Of a stretch of 64,000 bases of DNA, positions 17,550 to 27,807 are shown in pieces (within the stretch, counting starts at the first letter, position 1; each line of letters opens with the position of its first letter). Position numbers and translations under genes: made by a program. The notes under the pieces are model-generated. The model was given only the letters and a program-made list of their open reading frames with translations, was not told the DNA's origin and searched no databases. The DNA comes from Clostridia bacterium. Its GTDB lineage: Bacteria; Bacillota; Clostridia; Oscillospirales; UBA644. The DNA lies in contig WHHJ01000003.1 of the NCBI GenBank assembly GCA_014872655.1, positions 1-64,000 on the forward strand, read 5' to 3'.

Positions 17550-19361
17550 ATGCAGAAGTTTGAAACGCTGATACATAAAAGAACCGATTATTGCACTCGT
17601 TTTGGCCCCTCTGATATCGGACGTGAAATTACGGTGTGCGGCTGGGTGCAGCGCCGTCGTGTGTTGGGCGGTCTGATTTTTGTGGATTTGCGTGACCGAA
17701 CCGGAATTTTGCAGTTGAATTTTGATGCTGCCAGAGATCAGGAATTGTTTGATAAAGCGTACACGCTGCGCTCTGAGGACTGCATTTGCGCAACCGGAAT
17801 TGTTTGTGGCCGCGGAGAGGGTGCGGTGAATCCGGATATGGTAACCGGAGAGATTGAGCTTGCTGTTGCCGAATTGCAGATTTTATCTAAATCGCAAACA
17901 CCGCCTTTTGAGATTGCAGAAAATTCAACGGTTAATGAAGAACTGCGATTGAAATACCGGTATCTGGACCTTCGTCGTCCGGACGCACAGGCTCCTATTT
18001 TGTTGCGTTCCAAGCTTGCTTCGATTGCAAGAAATTATTTCTTAAATAACGATTTTATTGAAATCGAAACGCCGAATTTGATTCGGTCCACGCCGGAGGG
18101 CGCACGGGACTATTTGGTTCCCAGCCGAGTTCATGCCGGCAAATTTTATGCGTTGCCCCAATCTCCTCAGCTTTATAAACAGTTATTGATGGTTGCCGGA
18201 TTTGACCGATATATGCAGATTGCGCGCTGTTTCCGGGATGAGGATTTGCGTGCCGACCGTCAGCCGGAATTTACGCAGATTGACTTGGAAATGTCTTTTG
18301 TAGATGTAGATGACGTCATTAGTATGAATGAGGGCTTCATTCAGACAGCGTTCCGTGAATTGCTTGGCATTGAGTTGCCGTTGCCGTTGCCTCGTCTTAC
18401 TTATGCCGAGGCGATGCGTCGATTTGGTTCAGATAAGCCGGATACTCGTTTCGGATATGAGTTAAACGACGTGTCTGAGGTTGTAAAAGATTTCGGATTT
18501 AAGGTATTTCATGATGCTGTCGAAAACGGCGGAAGCGTGCGAGCAATTGTTATTGAAAACAGTGCGGATCAGTTCCCTCGTCGTGAGATTGACGCTTTGA
18601 CGGAGTTTGTTAAAACTTATCGGGCAAAAGGCCTTGCTTGGCTGAAGATGGGAGAGCAGATGACCTCCAGCTTTGCCAAATTTTTATCTGAAGCGGAATT
18701 GGATGCGCTGTGTCAGGCTTTGCAGTTGAAGCAGGGTGATGTTGCTTTCTTTGTTGCCGATCGCGATTCTGTAGTGTTTGATGCATTGGGAGCATTGCGC
18801 TGCCATATTGCTAAAAAATTAAATCAGATTCCCAATGATCCCAGCAAGCCGCTGGATATGTACCACCTTTTGTGGGTTACGGAATTTCCGTTGTTGGAAT
18901 ATGATGAGGAAGAGCAGCGGTATGTGGCCAAGCATCATCCGTTTACCTCGCCTATGTTTGAAGATATCGAGTTGTTGGATACGCAGCCGGGAAAAGTCCG
19001 TGCCAAGGCATACGACTTAGTTATCAATGGTATGGAAGCCGGAGGCGGTTCGATTCGAATTTATAATTCGGAATTGCAGGAGAAAATGTTTGAGACGCTT
19101 GGCTTTACAAAAGAAAGCGCGGAAGAACAGTTCGGCTTTTTGATCAATGCTTTCCGGTATGGCGTTCCTCCTCACGGCGGTATGGCGTATGGGTTTGACC
19201 GTTTAGCCATGATTTTTGCAGGAAGAAACAGTATTAAGGACGTTATCGCTTTTCCGAAAGTGCAAAATGCATCGGATTTGATGTCAAGTTGTCCGGATAT
19301 TGTGGACGAAAAACAGCTGCGTGAATTGCATATTGGCGTCACGCAAACAGAGACGGAATAA
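17550..19361 (+). CDS. aspS: Aspartyl-tRNA synthetase
   Basis: A 603-residue bacterial-type AspRS. It has an N-terminal OB fold (VCGWVQRRRVLGGLIFVDLR at about 29-48), a class II core with motif 2 FRDEDLRADRQPEFTQ, the bacterial GAD insertion domain in the middle (about 290-420), and motif 3 GMAYGFDRLAM near the C-terminus. Length matches family members. AAAAGGAG precedes the ATG. Whether it also charges tRNA-Asn cannot be read from the sequence. Confidence 0.97.
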   Translation: MQKFETLIHKRTDYCTRFGPSDIGREITVCGWVQRRRVLGGLIFVDLRDRTGILQLNFDAARDQELFDKAYTLRSEDCICATGIVCGRGEGAVNPDMVTGEIELAVAELQILSKSQTPPFEIAENSTVNEELRLKYRYLDLRRPDAQAPILLRSKLASIARNYFLNNDFIEIETPNLIRSTPEGARDYLVPSRVHAGKFYALPQSPQLYKQLLMVAGFDRYMQIARCFRDEDLRADRQPEFTQIDLEMSFVDVDDVISMNEGFIQTAFRELLGIELPLPLPRLTYAEAMRRFGSDKPDTRFGYELNDVSEVVKDFGFKVFHDAVENGGSVRAIVIENSADQFPRREIDALTEFVKTYRAKGLAWLKMGEQMTSSFAKFLSEAELDALCQALQLKQGDVAFFVADRDSVVFDALGALRCHIAKKLNQIPNDPSKPLDMYHLLWVTEFPLLEYDEEEQRYVAKHHPFTSPMFEDIELLDTQPGKVRAKAYDLVINGMEAGGGSIRIYNSELQEKMFETLGFTKESAEEQFGFLINAFRYGVPPHGGMAYGFDRLAMIFAGRNSIKDVIAFPKVQNASDLMSSCPDIVDEKQLRELHIGVTQTETE

Positions 19362-19382
19362 AAAGATAAGGTAGGTTGTATC

Positions 19383-20402
19383 ATGATACGGGTCAATAGG
19401 TTGACAAAGCGTTATGGCACGAATATAGCCGTCAATCAGGTCGGATTTGAGGTCGGCAGAGGTGAAATTGTCGGTTTACTGGGACCGAATGGTGCCGGAA
19501 AAACGACGATTATGAATATTCTGACCGGATATATTTCCACCTCGGAGGGAACGGCCCGTATCGGTGGATACGATGTTTTAGAGGCGCCGGATAAGGTAAA
19601 AGCGCTGATCGGATATTTGCCGGAAGTTCCTCCGCTGTATCCGGATATGACGGTTTCAGAGTATTTGTCTTTTGTTTATGATTTAAAAAAGAGTAAATTA
19701 AAAAAAGAGCCGCATTTGGAAGAAGTGCAGACGGTTACAAAATTACAGGATGTTTCCGGACGGTTGATTCGAAACCTTTCTAAAGGATATAAACAGCGTG
19801 TCGGATTAGCGCAGGCTTTAGTGGGGAATCCGCCTATTTTAATTTTGGATGAACCTACTGTTGGTTTGGACCCCCGGGAGATTAAAGAGATCCGCGGCTT
19901 GATTAAGCGGCTTGGCGCTACTCATACGATCTTGCTCAGCTCTCACATTTTGACGGAAATTCAGGCCATTTGTCAACGAGTGTTGATTATTAACGGCGGT
20001 TATCTTGTTCGGGACGAGTTGACTGAAGATTTGCTGAACGAGGCGACGACGTCCAATCGTTTTGCCGTGCGTTTAGTTGCTCCCAAAGAAGAAGCGCTTC
20101 GCTTATTGCCTGCTCTGGAAGGCGTGGCATCCGTAGAGTTTGTCGGGACCTATGAGAAGGGAACGATAGACCTCATCATTACGGTTAAAGAAGGTGCGGA
20201 TATCCGCCGGACGTTATTTGATTTTTGTGCCAAGCATTCATGGTATATTTTGATGATTACGCCGTTAGGAATTTCTTTGGAAGACGTGTTTATCCAACTA
20301 ACCGGAGGCTCGCCAATTGAACAGGCCCGGGCGTTAGCAGAGCGCCGCCGGCGTCTTGCTGCGTCAAAGAAAGAAGAAAATCAGCAGAAAGGGGACCAAT
20401 AA
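19383..20402 (+). CDS. ABC transporter ATP-binding protein (GldA-type)
   Basis: A 339-residue ABC-2-type ATPase with Walker A GPNGAGKTT near 37-45, signature LSKGYKQRVG, Walker B LILDEP and H-loop SSHIL. The C-terminal about 100 residues form the regulatory domain seen in GldA/CcmA-like proteins, ending in a basic Arg/Lys/Glu tail. It shares one base with the permease gene (TAATG) and heads a four-gene cassette with GldF-, GldG- and DUF4340-type genes. In Bacteroidetes gldA-gldF-gldG serves gliding. In Firmicutes the substrate of such systems is unknown, and I do not assign one. Confidence 0.92.
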   Translation: MIRVNRLTKRYGTNIAVNQVGFEVGRGEIVGLLGPNGAGKTTIMNILTGYISTSEGTARIGGYDVLEAPDKVKALIGYLPEVPPLYPDMTVSEYLSFVYDLKKSKLKKEPHLEEVQTVTKLQDVSGRLIRNLSKGYKQRVGLAQALVGNPPILILDEPTVGLDPREIKEIRGLIKRLGATHTILLSSHILTEIQAICQRVLIINGGYLVRDELTEDLLNEATTSNRFAVRLVAPKEEALRLLPALEGVASVEFVGTYEKGTIDLIITVKEGADIRRTLFDFCAKHSWYILMITPLGISLEDVFIQLTGGSPIEQARALAERRRRLAASKKEENQQKGDQ

Positions 20403-21109
20403 TGGGTGCTGTTTACAGACGAGAGTTACTGTCATATTTTAAAAATCCGATTGGATATTTTGTCATTGGTGTTTATGCGCTGTTAAGCGGGGTTCTGTTT
20501 GTGGTATCCACGTTTGGCCAGTCTACCAGTTCTATGGGCGGATATTTCAGCAGCCGTTGGTTTTATTTTATCAATTTAGCGGTTGTGGTTATGTTTTCTT
20601 TTAAATTTTTCAGTGAAGAAAAAAAGAATCGAACTGATCAGCTTTTATTAACCTCGCCGGTTTCGATCCCTGCCTTGGTTTTTGGTAAATTTTTCAGCGC
20701 TAGTTTTATTTTTGTTTGTCTGACGCTGATCAATGTAATATACGCGGTAATTATCAGTGTATTCGGTCAGTTATATGCAGGGGATTTTCTGGTTCAGATG
20801 ATCGGCACGGTTTTCATCGGAATCGCCATGATCAGTGTTGCCGTTTTTTTGTCAAGCTGTACCGAAAGCCAGATTGGCACCGTTTCTGCGACCTTTGCGG
20901 TTTTGGGTATGATGGTGGTGGTCGATGCGGTTTTGAATTATTTGCCAAACTGGTTGGCATCGGTGCTGAGCAGTTTGTCCCTGTACACAAAATTCAGTGA
21001 TTTTTCGATGGGTATTTTCAGTCTGTTTCCCACTATTTATTATCTTTCTGTCACCGGCGTCTTTTTGTTTTTAACCGTTCGGATGATCGAAAAACGCAGA
21101 TGGGCGTAG
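20402..21109 (+). CDS. ABC-2 permease (GldF-type)
   Basis: A 235-residue membrane protein with about six transmembrane segments and the ABC-2 pattern. After a first helix (GYFVIGVYALLSGVLFVV) comes the cytoplasmic EEKKNRTDQLLLTSPVS motif characteristic of GldF/YxlG-like permeases, which contacts the ATPase. It is translated immediately after the ATPase gene through a one-base overlap. It should dimerise to form the channel. The substrate is not predictable. Confidence 0.9.
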   Translation: MGAVYRRELLSYFKNPIGYFVIGVYALLSGVLFVVSTFGQSTSSMGGYFSSRWFYFINLAVVVMFSFKFFSEEKKNRTDQLLLTSPVSIPALVFGKFFSASFIFVCLTLINVIYAVIISVFGQLYAGDFLVQMIGTVFIGIAMISVAVFLSSCTESQIGTVSATFAVLGMMVVVDAVLNYLPNWLASVLSSLSLYTKFSDFSMGIFSLFPTIYYLSVTGVFLFLTVRMIEKRRWA

Positions 21110-21121
21110 GGGGTGATGTCG

Positions 21122-22681
21122 ATGAATAGAAAATGGAAGCATGGAGCCACCGCAACCGTTTCTGTGGTAATTGTGTTGGTGATTGCGATCTTTTTAAATG
21201 TAACGCTTTCCGTGTTAGACGGCGTTTTTGACTTGTCTGTCGATTTTTCCTCTTCGCAAATGACCGCCATCGATGATATCTCCAAATCGATTTTAGAGCA
21301 GTTGGATAAAGATATTGAAATCATTATCAACGGTAAAGAGGAAGATTTTAAATCTCAGGGTTTTGTACAAGTACAGGCCGAACAGACTTCTGAGACTTCA
21401 TCAGAGACCTCTTCGTCACAGACAAAAGCGATTTCTTCAAAACGATATATTTATGAATTAACAGACAGTTTTCGCAAAAACAGTGACCGCATTACCGTTC
21501 ACTATGTAGACACCCGTTATAATCCCGGATTTTTTAAAGATCGTGGGATTACCTTGCAGGACGATACAGTCATTACAGTATATTGTCCGGAAACGCGGCG
21601 TTACTTTTTCATTGAAGAAGGCGTATTCGAATACAGTCAGTATGTTGGGCTGGAACGCCGGATTGACGCCGGAATCCGCTCGGTTTCTAAAGATGATATT
21701 CGAACGATTGGTGTGATTACCGGTCATAATGAAAAAACATCCGAGCGTCTTGTTGAGTTATTGGTCAACAATGCTTATACGGTAAATTTCATTGATTTAA
21801 CGACTGAAACCGATTTAAAGAACAGTGCAGATATTCTTGTGATTGCCAATCCGACGATTTCTTATTCTGCTGATGATATTAAAAAATTGCGGGATTTTTT
21901 ATATAATGACGGCAATTATGGGAAAAGTTTGATGGTTTTTGCCGATACCGACATGCCTCAAAACGAGCGATTAGAAGAATTTCTTGAGGTGGAATGGGGC
22001 CTTCGACTGGAAGATAAGGTGGTTATCGATAAAGACAATACGATAACTGCAACCGCAGTGGAAGATTCTTATATGAAAGTAGGGTATTTTGATTCGGAGA
22101 TGTCGCGGAATTTGGCTGGGGATTTATATGATAAAAACAATACCTTGGCTGTTCCTGTCGGCAAGTTGCGCCAGGTCTCTGCCGCTTTTGAGAGCAAGGA
22201 CGGCATACAGGTTCGGCGGTTACTGAGTACGTTGAGTCAAAATGCTTTTTCCAAACAGATCGGATCTGTTGTGATTGATTCTACAGATTTATCTTCCATA
22301 CAAAAAACGGCCGAAGATGAAAGTGGACAACTTGTTGTTGCTGCGATTTCCTATATCCAGCGCTCTTCGGATACCGAGGATCAGTATGGTTTGACTTCGT
22401 CATCGGTGTCGTTGTTTGGTACGACCTGTTTTATGGATGATAATTCTGTACTAAATGTTACGGGGAATACCTCCGCTACGGCGGAGTATATGCTGAATAG
22501 TTTACGTTATCTTTCTCACGATGAAACATTTGTAAATATCACCGCTCAGTCGTTATTGTCCGGAGTATTAGAAGTGGAAGACAATATCGTGAAAGCCGTC
22601 AGCATTGTTTGTATTGCTGTGATTCCCATTATTTGCGGAGTCATTTGTGTGGCGGTGTGGATAAGGAGGAAGAACCTTTAA
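21122..22681 (+). CDS. GldG-like ABC system auxiliary protein
   Basis: A 519-residue protein with an N-terminal transmembrane helix (about 9-28), a large extracytoplasmic region and a C-terminal transmembrane helix (about 492-513, IVCIAVIPIICGVICVAVWI) ending in RRKNL. This is the GldG / DUF4350-like architecture found beside GldF permeases. A Ser/Thr/Glu-rich linker occurs near residues 85-105. Three in-frame starts lie together (GTG 21113, ATG 21116, ATG 21122). The last was chosen because AGGGGG sits eight bases before it. Its role is probably to couple the ABC-2 complex to an extracellular partner. Confidence 0.85.
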   Translation: MNRKWKHGATATVSVVIVLVIAIFLNVTLSVLDGVFDLSVDFSSSQMTAIDDISKSILEQLDKDIEIIINGKEEDFKSQGFVQVQAEQTSETSSETSSSQTKAISSKRYIYELTDSFRKNSDRITVHYVDTRYNPGFFKDRGITLQDDTVITVYCPETRRYFFIEEGVFEYSQYVGLERRIDAGIRSVSKDDIRTIGVITGHNEKTSERLVELLVNNAYTVNFIDLTTETDLKNSADILVIANPTISYSADDIKKLRDFLYNDGNYGKSLMVFADTDMPQNERLEEFLEVEWGLRLEDKVVIDKDNTITATAVEDSYMKVGYFDSEMSRNLAGDLYDKNNTLAVPVGKLRQVSAAFESKDGIQVRRLLSTLSQNAFSKQIGSVVIDSTDLSSIQKTAEDESGQLVVAAISYIQRSSDTEDQYGLTSSSVSLFGTTCFMDDNSVLNVTGNTSATAEYMLNSLRYLSHDETFVNITAQSLLSGVLEVEDNIVKAVSIVCIAVIPIICGVICVAVWIRRKNL

Positions 22682-24169
22682 ATGAATAAAACGATAAAAT
22701 GGATTGTAATCGGATGCGTGGTTGCGTTATTGTGTATTGCGGCTTTTTTTATCGTGCAGCTTATTCCGAAGCCGGAGCCTTTGCCCGAAGATAGCGGAGT
22801 TGGGGAAGATTATGTACGGGACGGACAAAGTATTTATACTGTAGCTGCCGCCAATGTAGGTTCGGTAGAGGTTTGGAATGAGAACGATACCTTTTCTGTA
22901 CGGTTAGGCGAAGACGGGAATGCCGTAATCGTCGGCCGAGAAGGTGTTCCGGTATTAACGGCTTCTGTAAACGGATTGTATGAGAGTGTGCAGGATATTC
23001 GAGTGGAGTCTGTAATTGCTTCCAATGTGCAGGATCTTTCGGATTATGGCCTGCAGGAGCCTCAGGCGACTTTGACGGTTCACAAAACAGGTACCAATGC
23101 AGATGATGTCTTTTATTTAGGAGACAAAACGCCGGATGGAGACGCTTATTATTTTTGCAAGTCCGACAGTCGGGACGTGTTTGCGGTTAGTACTTATTTT
23201 GCCGAGCGGTTGTTAAAGACACGGTCTGATTACTATTCGGCTGTAATATCTGCTGCGTATGCCGAGGAAGATTTTGTCAGCCTGGGTATTGAATATCCCA
23301 ATGCGGAGAATAATATCTTTGTGCGGATGTGTACGCAGGAAGAAATCGACAGTAAACAATATGAAAGTACGATGATCATGACATCTCCGTTTACGAACGG
23401 GGCCGACTCCGATACGATTCGTGCCGATGTTGCGACAGTTCGCAACCTGAATGCAACACGGATTGTAGATGATGATCCTGCTGATTTGTCAGTATATGGC
23501 CTGGATCAGCCGATTGTTGTGAAGATTACGGTTGATATTGATAAAACACAGGCATTGATTGATAATATCACCAATCCCTATTATGATCCGTCTGCCGAGG
23601 AGGGAGACGTTGAAACGGTTACAATGACCTACAGGGTCGGCAGTAAAGGCGATAACGAACGGTACGTTATGTACGGCGATGCGAATGTTGTATATGCGGT
23701 AGAGTCCAGTTGCTTTGATTTTGCCGCGCAGCCTGTGGACCATTTTTGCCAGCGTTTGATTTCCATCCGGTATTTGAAAGATTTGGATTATTTTACTGTA
23801 GAGCGCGACGGCGTATCGTATCGGATCGATGTTTCCGTGACGACAGAGGACGATAAGACCACGTATGCCGGATCGTATCAGGGGCGTACGCTGGATGGCC
23901 CATCCATGCAAAATCTGTACAAGCAGATTATTGGTCTGAGTAATTACGGGATGGGTGAGGATCCACAAACAGAACCGATGATGACCATTGTTTTGCACGG
24001 AAAAGATGGAGTGGAGACGAAAATGGAATTTTTACCGATCAATGAGGATGAATTATATGCTTTTGCCCGAGTCGATGGTGGCGGACGCTTTTTGATCTTA
24101 ACGTCCAAGTTAGATATCATCTGGCAAAATACACAGACACTGATTACTGGCGGAAAGGTGTCTGCATAA
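22682..24169 (+). CDS. DUF4340 membrane-anchored protein
   Basis: A 495-residue protein with one N-terminal transmembrane helix (about 6-28) and a long extracytoplasmic part containing repeated beta-rich DUF4340-like modules, for example a motif LSDYGLQEPQATLTV near 119-133 and LSVYGLDQPIVVKITV near 268-283. The ATG follows the gldG-like stop directly (TAAATG). DUF4340 proteins regularly accompany GldG-type proteins in Firmicutes, so it probably belongs to the same envelope complex. Biochemical function is unknown. Confidence 0.85.
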   Translation: MNKTIKWIVIGCVVALLCIAAFFIVQLIPKPEPLPEDSGVGEDYVRDGQSIYTVAAANVGSVEVWNENDTFSVRLGEDGNAVIVGREGVPVLTASVNGLYESVQDIRVESVIASNVQDLSDYGLQEPQATLTVHKTGTNADDVFYLGDKTPDGDAYYFCKSDSRDVFAVSTYFAERLLKTRSDYYSAVISAAYAEEDFVSLGIEYPNAENNIFVRMCTQEEIDSKQYESTMIMTSPFTNGADSDTIRADVATVRNLNATRIVDDDPADLSVYGLDQPIVVKITVDIDKTQALIDNITNPYYDPSAEEGDVETVTMTYRVGSKGDNERYVMYGDANVVYAVESSCFDFAAQPVDHFCQRLISIRYLKDLDYFTVERDGVSYRIDVSVTTEDDKTTYAGSYQGRTLDGPSMQNLYKQIIGLSNYGMGEDPQTEPMMTIVLHGKDGVETKMEFLPINEDELYAFARVDGGGRFLILTSKLDIIWQNTQTLITGGKVSA

Positions 24170-24203
24170 AGGTTATGCAATATATTGAAAAGAGGTAATA
24201 TGT

Positions 24204-26135
24204 ATGAAAATTATTTTAAAAGACGGCAGTCAGATTGAGGTGCCTCAGAAAAGCAGTGCTTATGATTGTGCGATGCAGATTTCTGCCGGATTAGCGCGTA
24301 ATGCGCTGGCTTGCGAAATCAATGGGGTTGTTCGGGAACTGACTACGGTTTTGCAAGACGGAGATCAATTAAATCTGTTGACTTTTTCGGATAAAAAAGG
24401 AAAAGAAGTTTTTTGGCATACCAGTTCTCATGTATTAGCACAGGCAGTAAAAAGATTGTACCCTGAAACAAAACTGACCATTGGCCCGGCGATTGAAAAC
24501 GGTTTTTATTATGATTTTGACAGTTCCATCAGTTTTACACCTGAAATTTTACAGCAAATTGAAGCGGAAATGAAAAAAATTGTCAAAGAAGGATATCGTG
24601 TAGAACGGTTTGAACTTTCGCGTGAACAGGCATTGCAGCAGGAAAAAGATGAGCCTTATAAAATGGAGTTGATCCAGGAATTGCCGCAGGATGAAACGAT
24701 CAGCTTTTATAAGCAGGGTGAATTTACTGATCTTTGTGCCGGTCCGCATTTATACGATGTGTCCAAGATCAAAGCAATCAAATTAACGCAATGCACCGGT
24801 GCTTATTGGCGCGGCGATGCGAAAAATAAAATGTTGCAGCGGATTTACGGGATTTCTTTTTTGAAAGCAAGTGACTTGGACGAATATTTGAAGCAAATGG
24901 AGGAAGCCCGTAAGCGCGATCATAATAAATTAGGCCGGGAATTGGAACTGTTTACCACTTCTGAAGTAATTGGTCAGGGTTTGCCGATTCTTCTGCCGAA
25001 AGGTGCGCGCATTATCCAAATTTTGCAGCGGTTTGTAGAAGATGAGGAGCAAAAGCGCGGCTGGTTGTTGACGAAGACTCCCTATATGGCCAAGAGTGAT
25101 TTGTATAAAATTTCCGGCCACTGGGATCACTATCAGGATTCCATGTTTGTGTTGGGAGATGAAGAAAAAGACAAGGAAGTTTTTGCTCTTCGGCCGATGA
25201 CCTGTCCGTTCCAGTATCAGGCATATCTGAATCGTAATCGTTCTTATCGGGATTTGCCGTTGCGGTATAACGAAACGTCTACGCTGTTTCGTAAGGAAGC
25301 GTCCGGAGAGATGCACGGATTGATTCGTTTGCGGCAGTTTACGATTTCAGAAGGGCATTTGATGTGCACGCCCGAGCAATTGGAGCAAGAGTTCAAAGGC
25401 TGCTTGGAACTGGCTATTTATATGTTAAAAACGCTCGGTCTTTATGAAGATGTCAGCTATCGGTTTTCGAAATGGGATCCGGAAGACCGGGAAAAATATA
25501 TCGGAACTCCGGAACAATGGGATGAAGCTCAGGGCATTATGCAGAAGATTCTCGACCATTTAGGCCTTGATTATGAAATCGGTGTTGGAGAGGCAGCTTT
25601 TTATGGACCTAAATTGGATATTCAGATTCGGAATGTATACGGCAAGGAAGACACATTGATCACCATCCAGATTGACCAATTGTTGGCTGAAAATTTCGGA
25701 ATGGAGTATGTGGACCGCGACGGAGAGAAAAAACATCCCTATATTATTCACAGAACCTCTATTGGCTGTTACGAGCGTACGCTTGCGTTATTGATTGAAA
25801 AATATGCAGGTGCATTTCCGACCTGGCTGGCTCCGGTACAAGTAAAGGTTCTTCCGATTTCCGACAAGTATGTGGAGTATGCTTCACAAATACAGCAAAA
25901 ATTGTTCGATGCCGGAATCCGGGCAGAAATCGACGACCGAGCAGAGAAGATCGGGTATAAAATCCGTGAAGCACAGCTGCAGAAAATTCCGTTTATGCTG
26001 ATTGCGGGAGAAAAAGAACAGGCGGAATCTACCGTTAGTGTTCGTGCTCGCCGGGACGGCGATGTTGGTTCGATGAAATTGGATGAATTTTTGAACATGA
26101 TTCAAAAACGGATTGAAACCAAAGAATTAGATTAA
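24204..26135 (+). CDS. thrS: Threonyl-tRNA synthetase
   Basis: A 643-residue class II synthetase charging tRNA-Thr. It has an N-terminal TGS domain (about 1-60), an editing domain with HTSSHVLAQAVKRLYP around residues 73-88, a catalytic core with motif 2 FRKEASGEMHGLIRLRQF and motif 3 HRTSIGCYERTLALLIE, and a C-terminal anticodon-binding domain. Length is normal. No T-box was found in the 34-base gap upstream, so regulation probably comes from elsewhere in the cluster. A terminator follows. Confidence 0.97.
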   Translation: MKIILKDGSQIEVPQKSSAYDCAMQISAGLARNALACEINGVVRELTTVLQDGDQLNLLTFSDKKGKEVFWHTSSHVLAQAVKRLYPETKLTIGPAIENGFYYDFDSSISFTPEILQQIEAEMKKIVKEGYRVERFELSREQALQQEKDEPYKMELIQELPQDETISFYKQGEFTDLCAGPHLYDVSKIKAIKLTQCTGAYWRGDAKNKMLQRIYGISFLKASDLDEYLKQMEEARKRDHNKLGRELELFTTSEVIGQGLPILLPKGARIIQILQRFVEDEEQKRGWLLTKTPYMAKSDLYKISGHWDHYQDSMFVLGDEEKDKEVFALRPMTCPFQYQAYLNRNRSYRDLPLRYNETSTLFRKEASGEMHGLIRLRQFTISEGHLMCTPEQLEQEFKGCLELAIYMLKTLGLYEDVSYRFSKWDPEDREKYIGTPEQWDEAQGIMQKILDHLGLDYEIGVGEAAFYGPKLDIQIRNVYGKEDTLITIQIDQLLAENFGMEYVDRDGEKKHPYIIHRTSIGCYERTLALLIEKYAGAFPTWLAPVQVKVLPISDKYVEYASQIQQKLFDAGIRAEIDDRAEKIGYKIREAQLQKIPFMLIAGEKEQAESTVSVRARRDGDVGSMKLDEFLNMIQKRIETKELD

Positions 26136-26143
26136 TAAAGGAA

Positions 26144-26185
26144 AATATCGGGGCGCTGTAATATGGTAGCCCCGATATTTTTATC
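26144..26185 (+). terminator. Rho-independent terminator after thrS
   Basis: AATATCGGGGC (26144-26154) pairs with GCCCCGATATT (26169-26179) and a T-rich tail follows. Confidence 0.85.
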
Positions 26186-26261
26186 TTATATTTTCATTCT
26201 GTTAAAGGATGTTGGGCTTGACTTTTTGTCAAGATGAAAGGAAGATTCCATTTATTTTTAC

Positions 26262-26296
26262 AAGAAAAAAGGCAGCCAGTTGCTGCCTTTTTTCTT
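26262..26296 (-). terminator. Rho-independent terminator of spoIVA (may act both ways)
   Basis: A perfect 15-base stem (26262-26276 with 26282-26296) and a 5-base loop, with A and T runs inside the arms, lies directly at the spoIVA stop codon. The stem overlaps the last two bases of the stop. Confidence 0.85.
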
Positions 26297-27773
26297 ATAG
26301 GATAATACAAATCAGTCCGCCGCTGCCTTCGTTGATGATTTTTTCCAGTGTCTGGTGGACTTTGTCTCTTGCATCGTCGGGCATTTTGCTGAGTTTGGTG
26401 TGAAGACCTTCATTGACAAGTTCATGCAGTGTTTTTCCAAAAATATTGCTTTCCCAGATTTTTTTCGGATCATCTTCAAATTCTGTCAGCAAAAAGCGAA
26501 CCAGATCTTCCGATTGTTTTTCACTGCCCACAATCGGAGAAACTTCGGTTTGGATGTCTGCTTTAATAATATGATAAGACGGAGCCGACGCTTTGAGCCG
26601 TACGCCGAACCGGGAACCCTGTCTGACAATTTGAGGTTCTTCCAGCGACAGTTCGTCAATCCCCGGTGTTACAATTCCGTATCCTTTGGCTTCTGCCTCT
26701 TTCATTGCGTCAGCAAAGCGGTCATACATTTGTTTTGAGGCAGATAATGTGGTGATTAAATGGATCAAATCTCCGTCATTTTCTAACTGTACACCCGTAT
26801 TTTCGGCAATAACCCGATAAAATAGTGTTTGTGGGATATCGATTTCTATATCAGCGCATCCTGTACCTAAATCGATTCCTGTTACTTTTGTTTCATAAAT
26901 AAATTCATTTTCATTTAGTTTTTGGGCCATTTCTTGGATTTGTTTAATACGTTCCAGTTTGCAGGCACATTGTTCGATATCATTATAGACAGACTGTTTG
27001 AGCCAATGCGTATCGTCTAACGAGTTTACCCAAGCCGGGATATTGATATTGATCTGGCTGATATTGAATTCATATAATACTTTACGCAAAACATCTTTAA
27101 TTTCATTTTCGCCAATGCTGATGCAGTCAATGGGAATGACCGTTACGTCATATTCTTCTGCCATTTTTTGTGCCAGATTCCGGGCATGATCAGAGTTCGG
27201 CTCGGTCGTGTTGAGTAAAACGGCAAACGGCTTTTTAATTTGTTTCAGTTCTCCGATGACGCGCCGTTCTGCGTCGAGATAGTCTTCTCTCGGTATTTCT
27301 CCGATGGAGCCGTCTGTTGTGATAACAAGTCCGATGGTCGAATGTTCGGTAATTACTTTTTGAGTTCCGATTTCTGCGGCCATATTAAAGGGTACTTGTT
27401 CTTCAAACCAAGGCGTCATGACCATTCTCGGACAATCATTTTCAATATATCCCAATGCACTGGGAACAATATACCCTACACAATCAATAAGACGAACAGA
27501 CATGCCGATATTTTGATCTAATGTAATATGTACCGCTTCGTTTGGAATGAATTTAGGCTCGGTTGTCATAATGGTTCGTCCGGCTGCCGACTGCGGTAAT
27601 TCGTCTGTTGCACGATCGCGTTTGAATTCTCCATCTATATTGGGAATTACAAGCGTTTCCATAAATTTTTTAATAAAAGTAGATTTTCCGGTTCGGACAG
27701 GCCCGACAATTCCGATATAAATATCTCCGCCTGTCCGTTCGGCAATATCTCTGTATATGTTTGTATCTGCCAT
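26295..27773 (-). CDS. spoIVA: Stage IV sporulation protein A
   Basis: A 492-residue SpoIVA, the ATPase that polymerises on the forespore surface and forms the basement layer of the spore coat in the mother cell. The TRAFAC-type P-loop GPVRTGKST is at about 24-32. The conserved hydrophobic C-terminal end GGLICIIL, used for anchoring through SpoVM, is intact. The ATG at 27773 was chosen over one two codons upstream because AAAGGAG is then eight bases away. A SigE-like promoter lies just upstream, matching the known mother-cell control of spoIVA. It is direct evidence that the host forms spores. Confidence 0.97.
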   Translation of the reverse strand: MADTNIYRDIAERTGGDIYIGIVGPVRTGKSTFIKKFMETLVIPNIDGEFKRDRATDELPQSAAGRTIMTTEPKFIPNEAVHITLDQNIGMSVRLIDCVGYIVPSALGYIENDCPRMVMTPWFEEQVPFNMAAEIGTQKVITEHSTIGLVITTDGSIGEIPREDYLDAERRVIGELKQIKKPFAVLLNTTEPNSDHARNLAQKMAEEYDVTVIPIDCISIGENEIKDVLRKVLYEFNISQININIPAWVNSLDDTHWLKQSVYNDIEQCACKLERIKQIQEMAQKLNENEFIYETKVTGIDLGTGCADIEIDIPQTLFYRVIAENTGVQLENDGDLIHLITTLSASKQMYDRFADAMKEAEAKGYGIVTPGIDELSLEEPQIVRQGSRFGVRLKASAPSYHIIKADIQTEVSPIVGSEKQSEDLVRFLLTEFEDDPKKIWESNIFGKTLHELVNEGLHTKLSKMPDDARDKVHQTLEKIINEGSGGLICIIL

Positions 27774-27807
27774 AGCCATTCTCCTTTGTGCATTTTTCTG
27801 TTATTCA

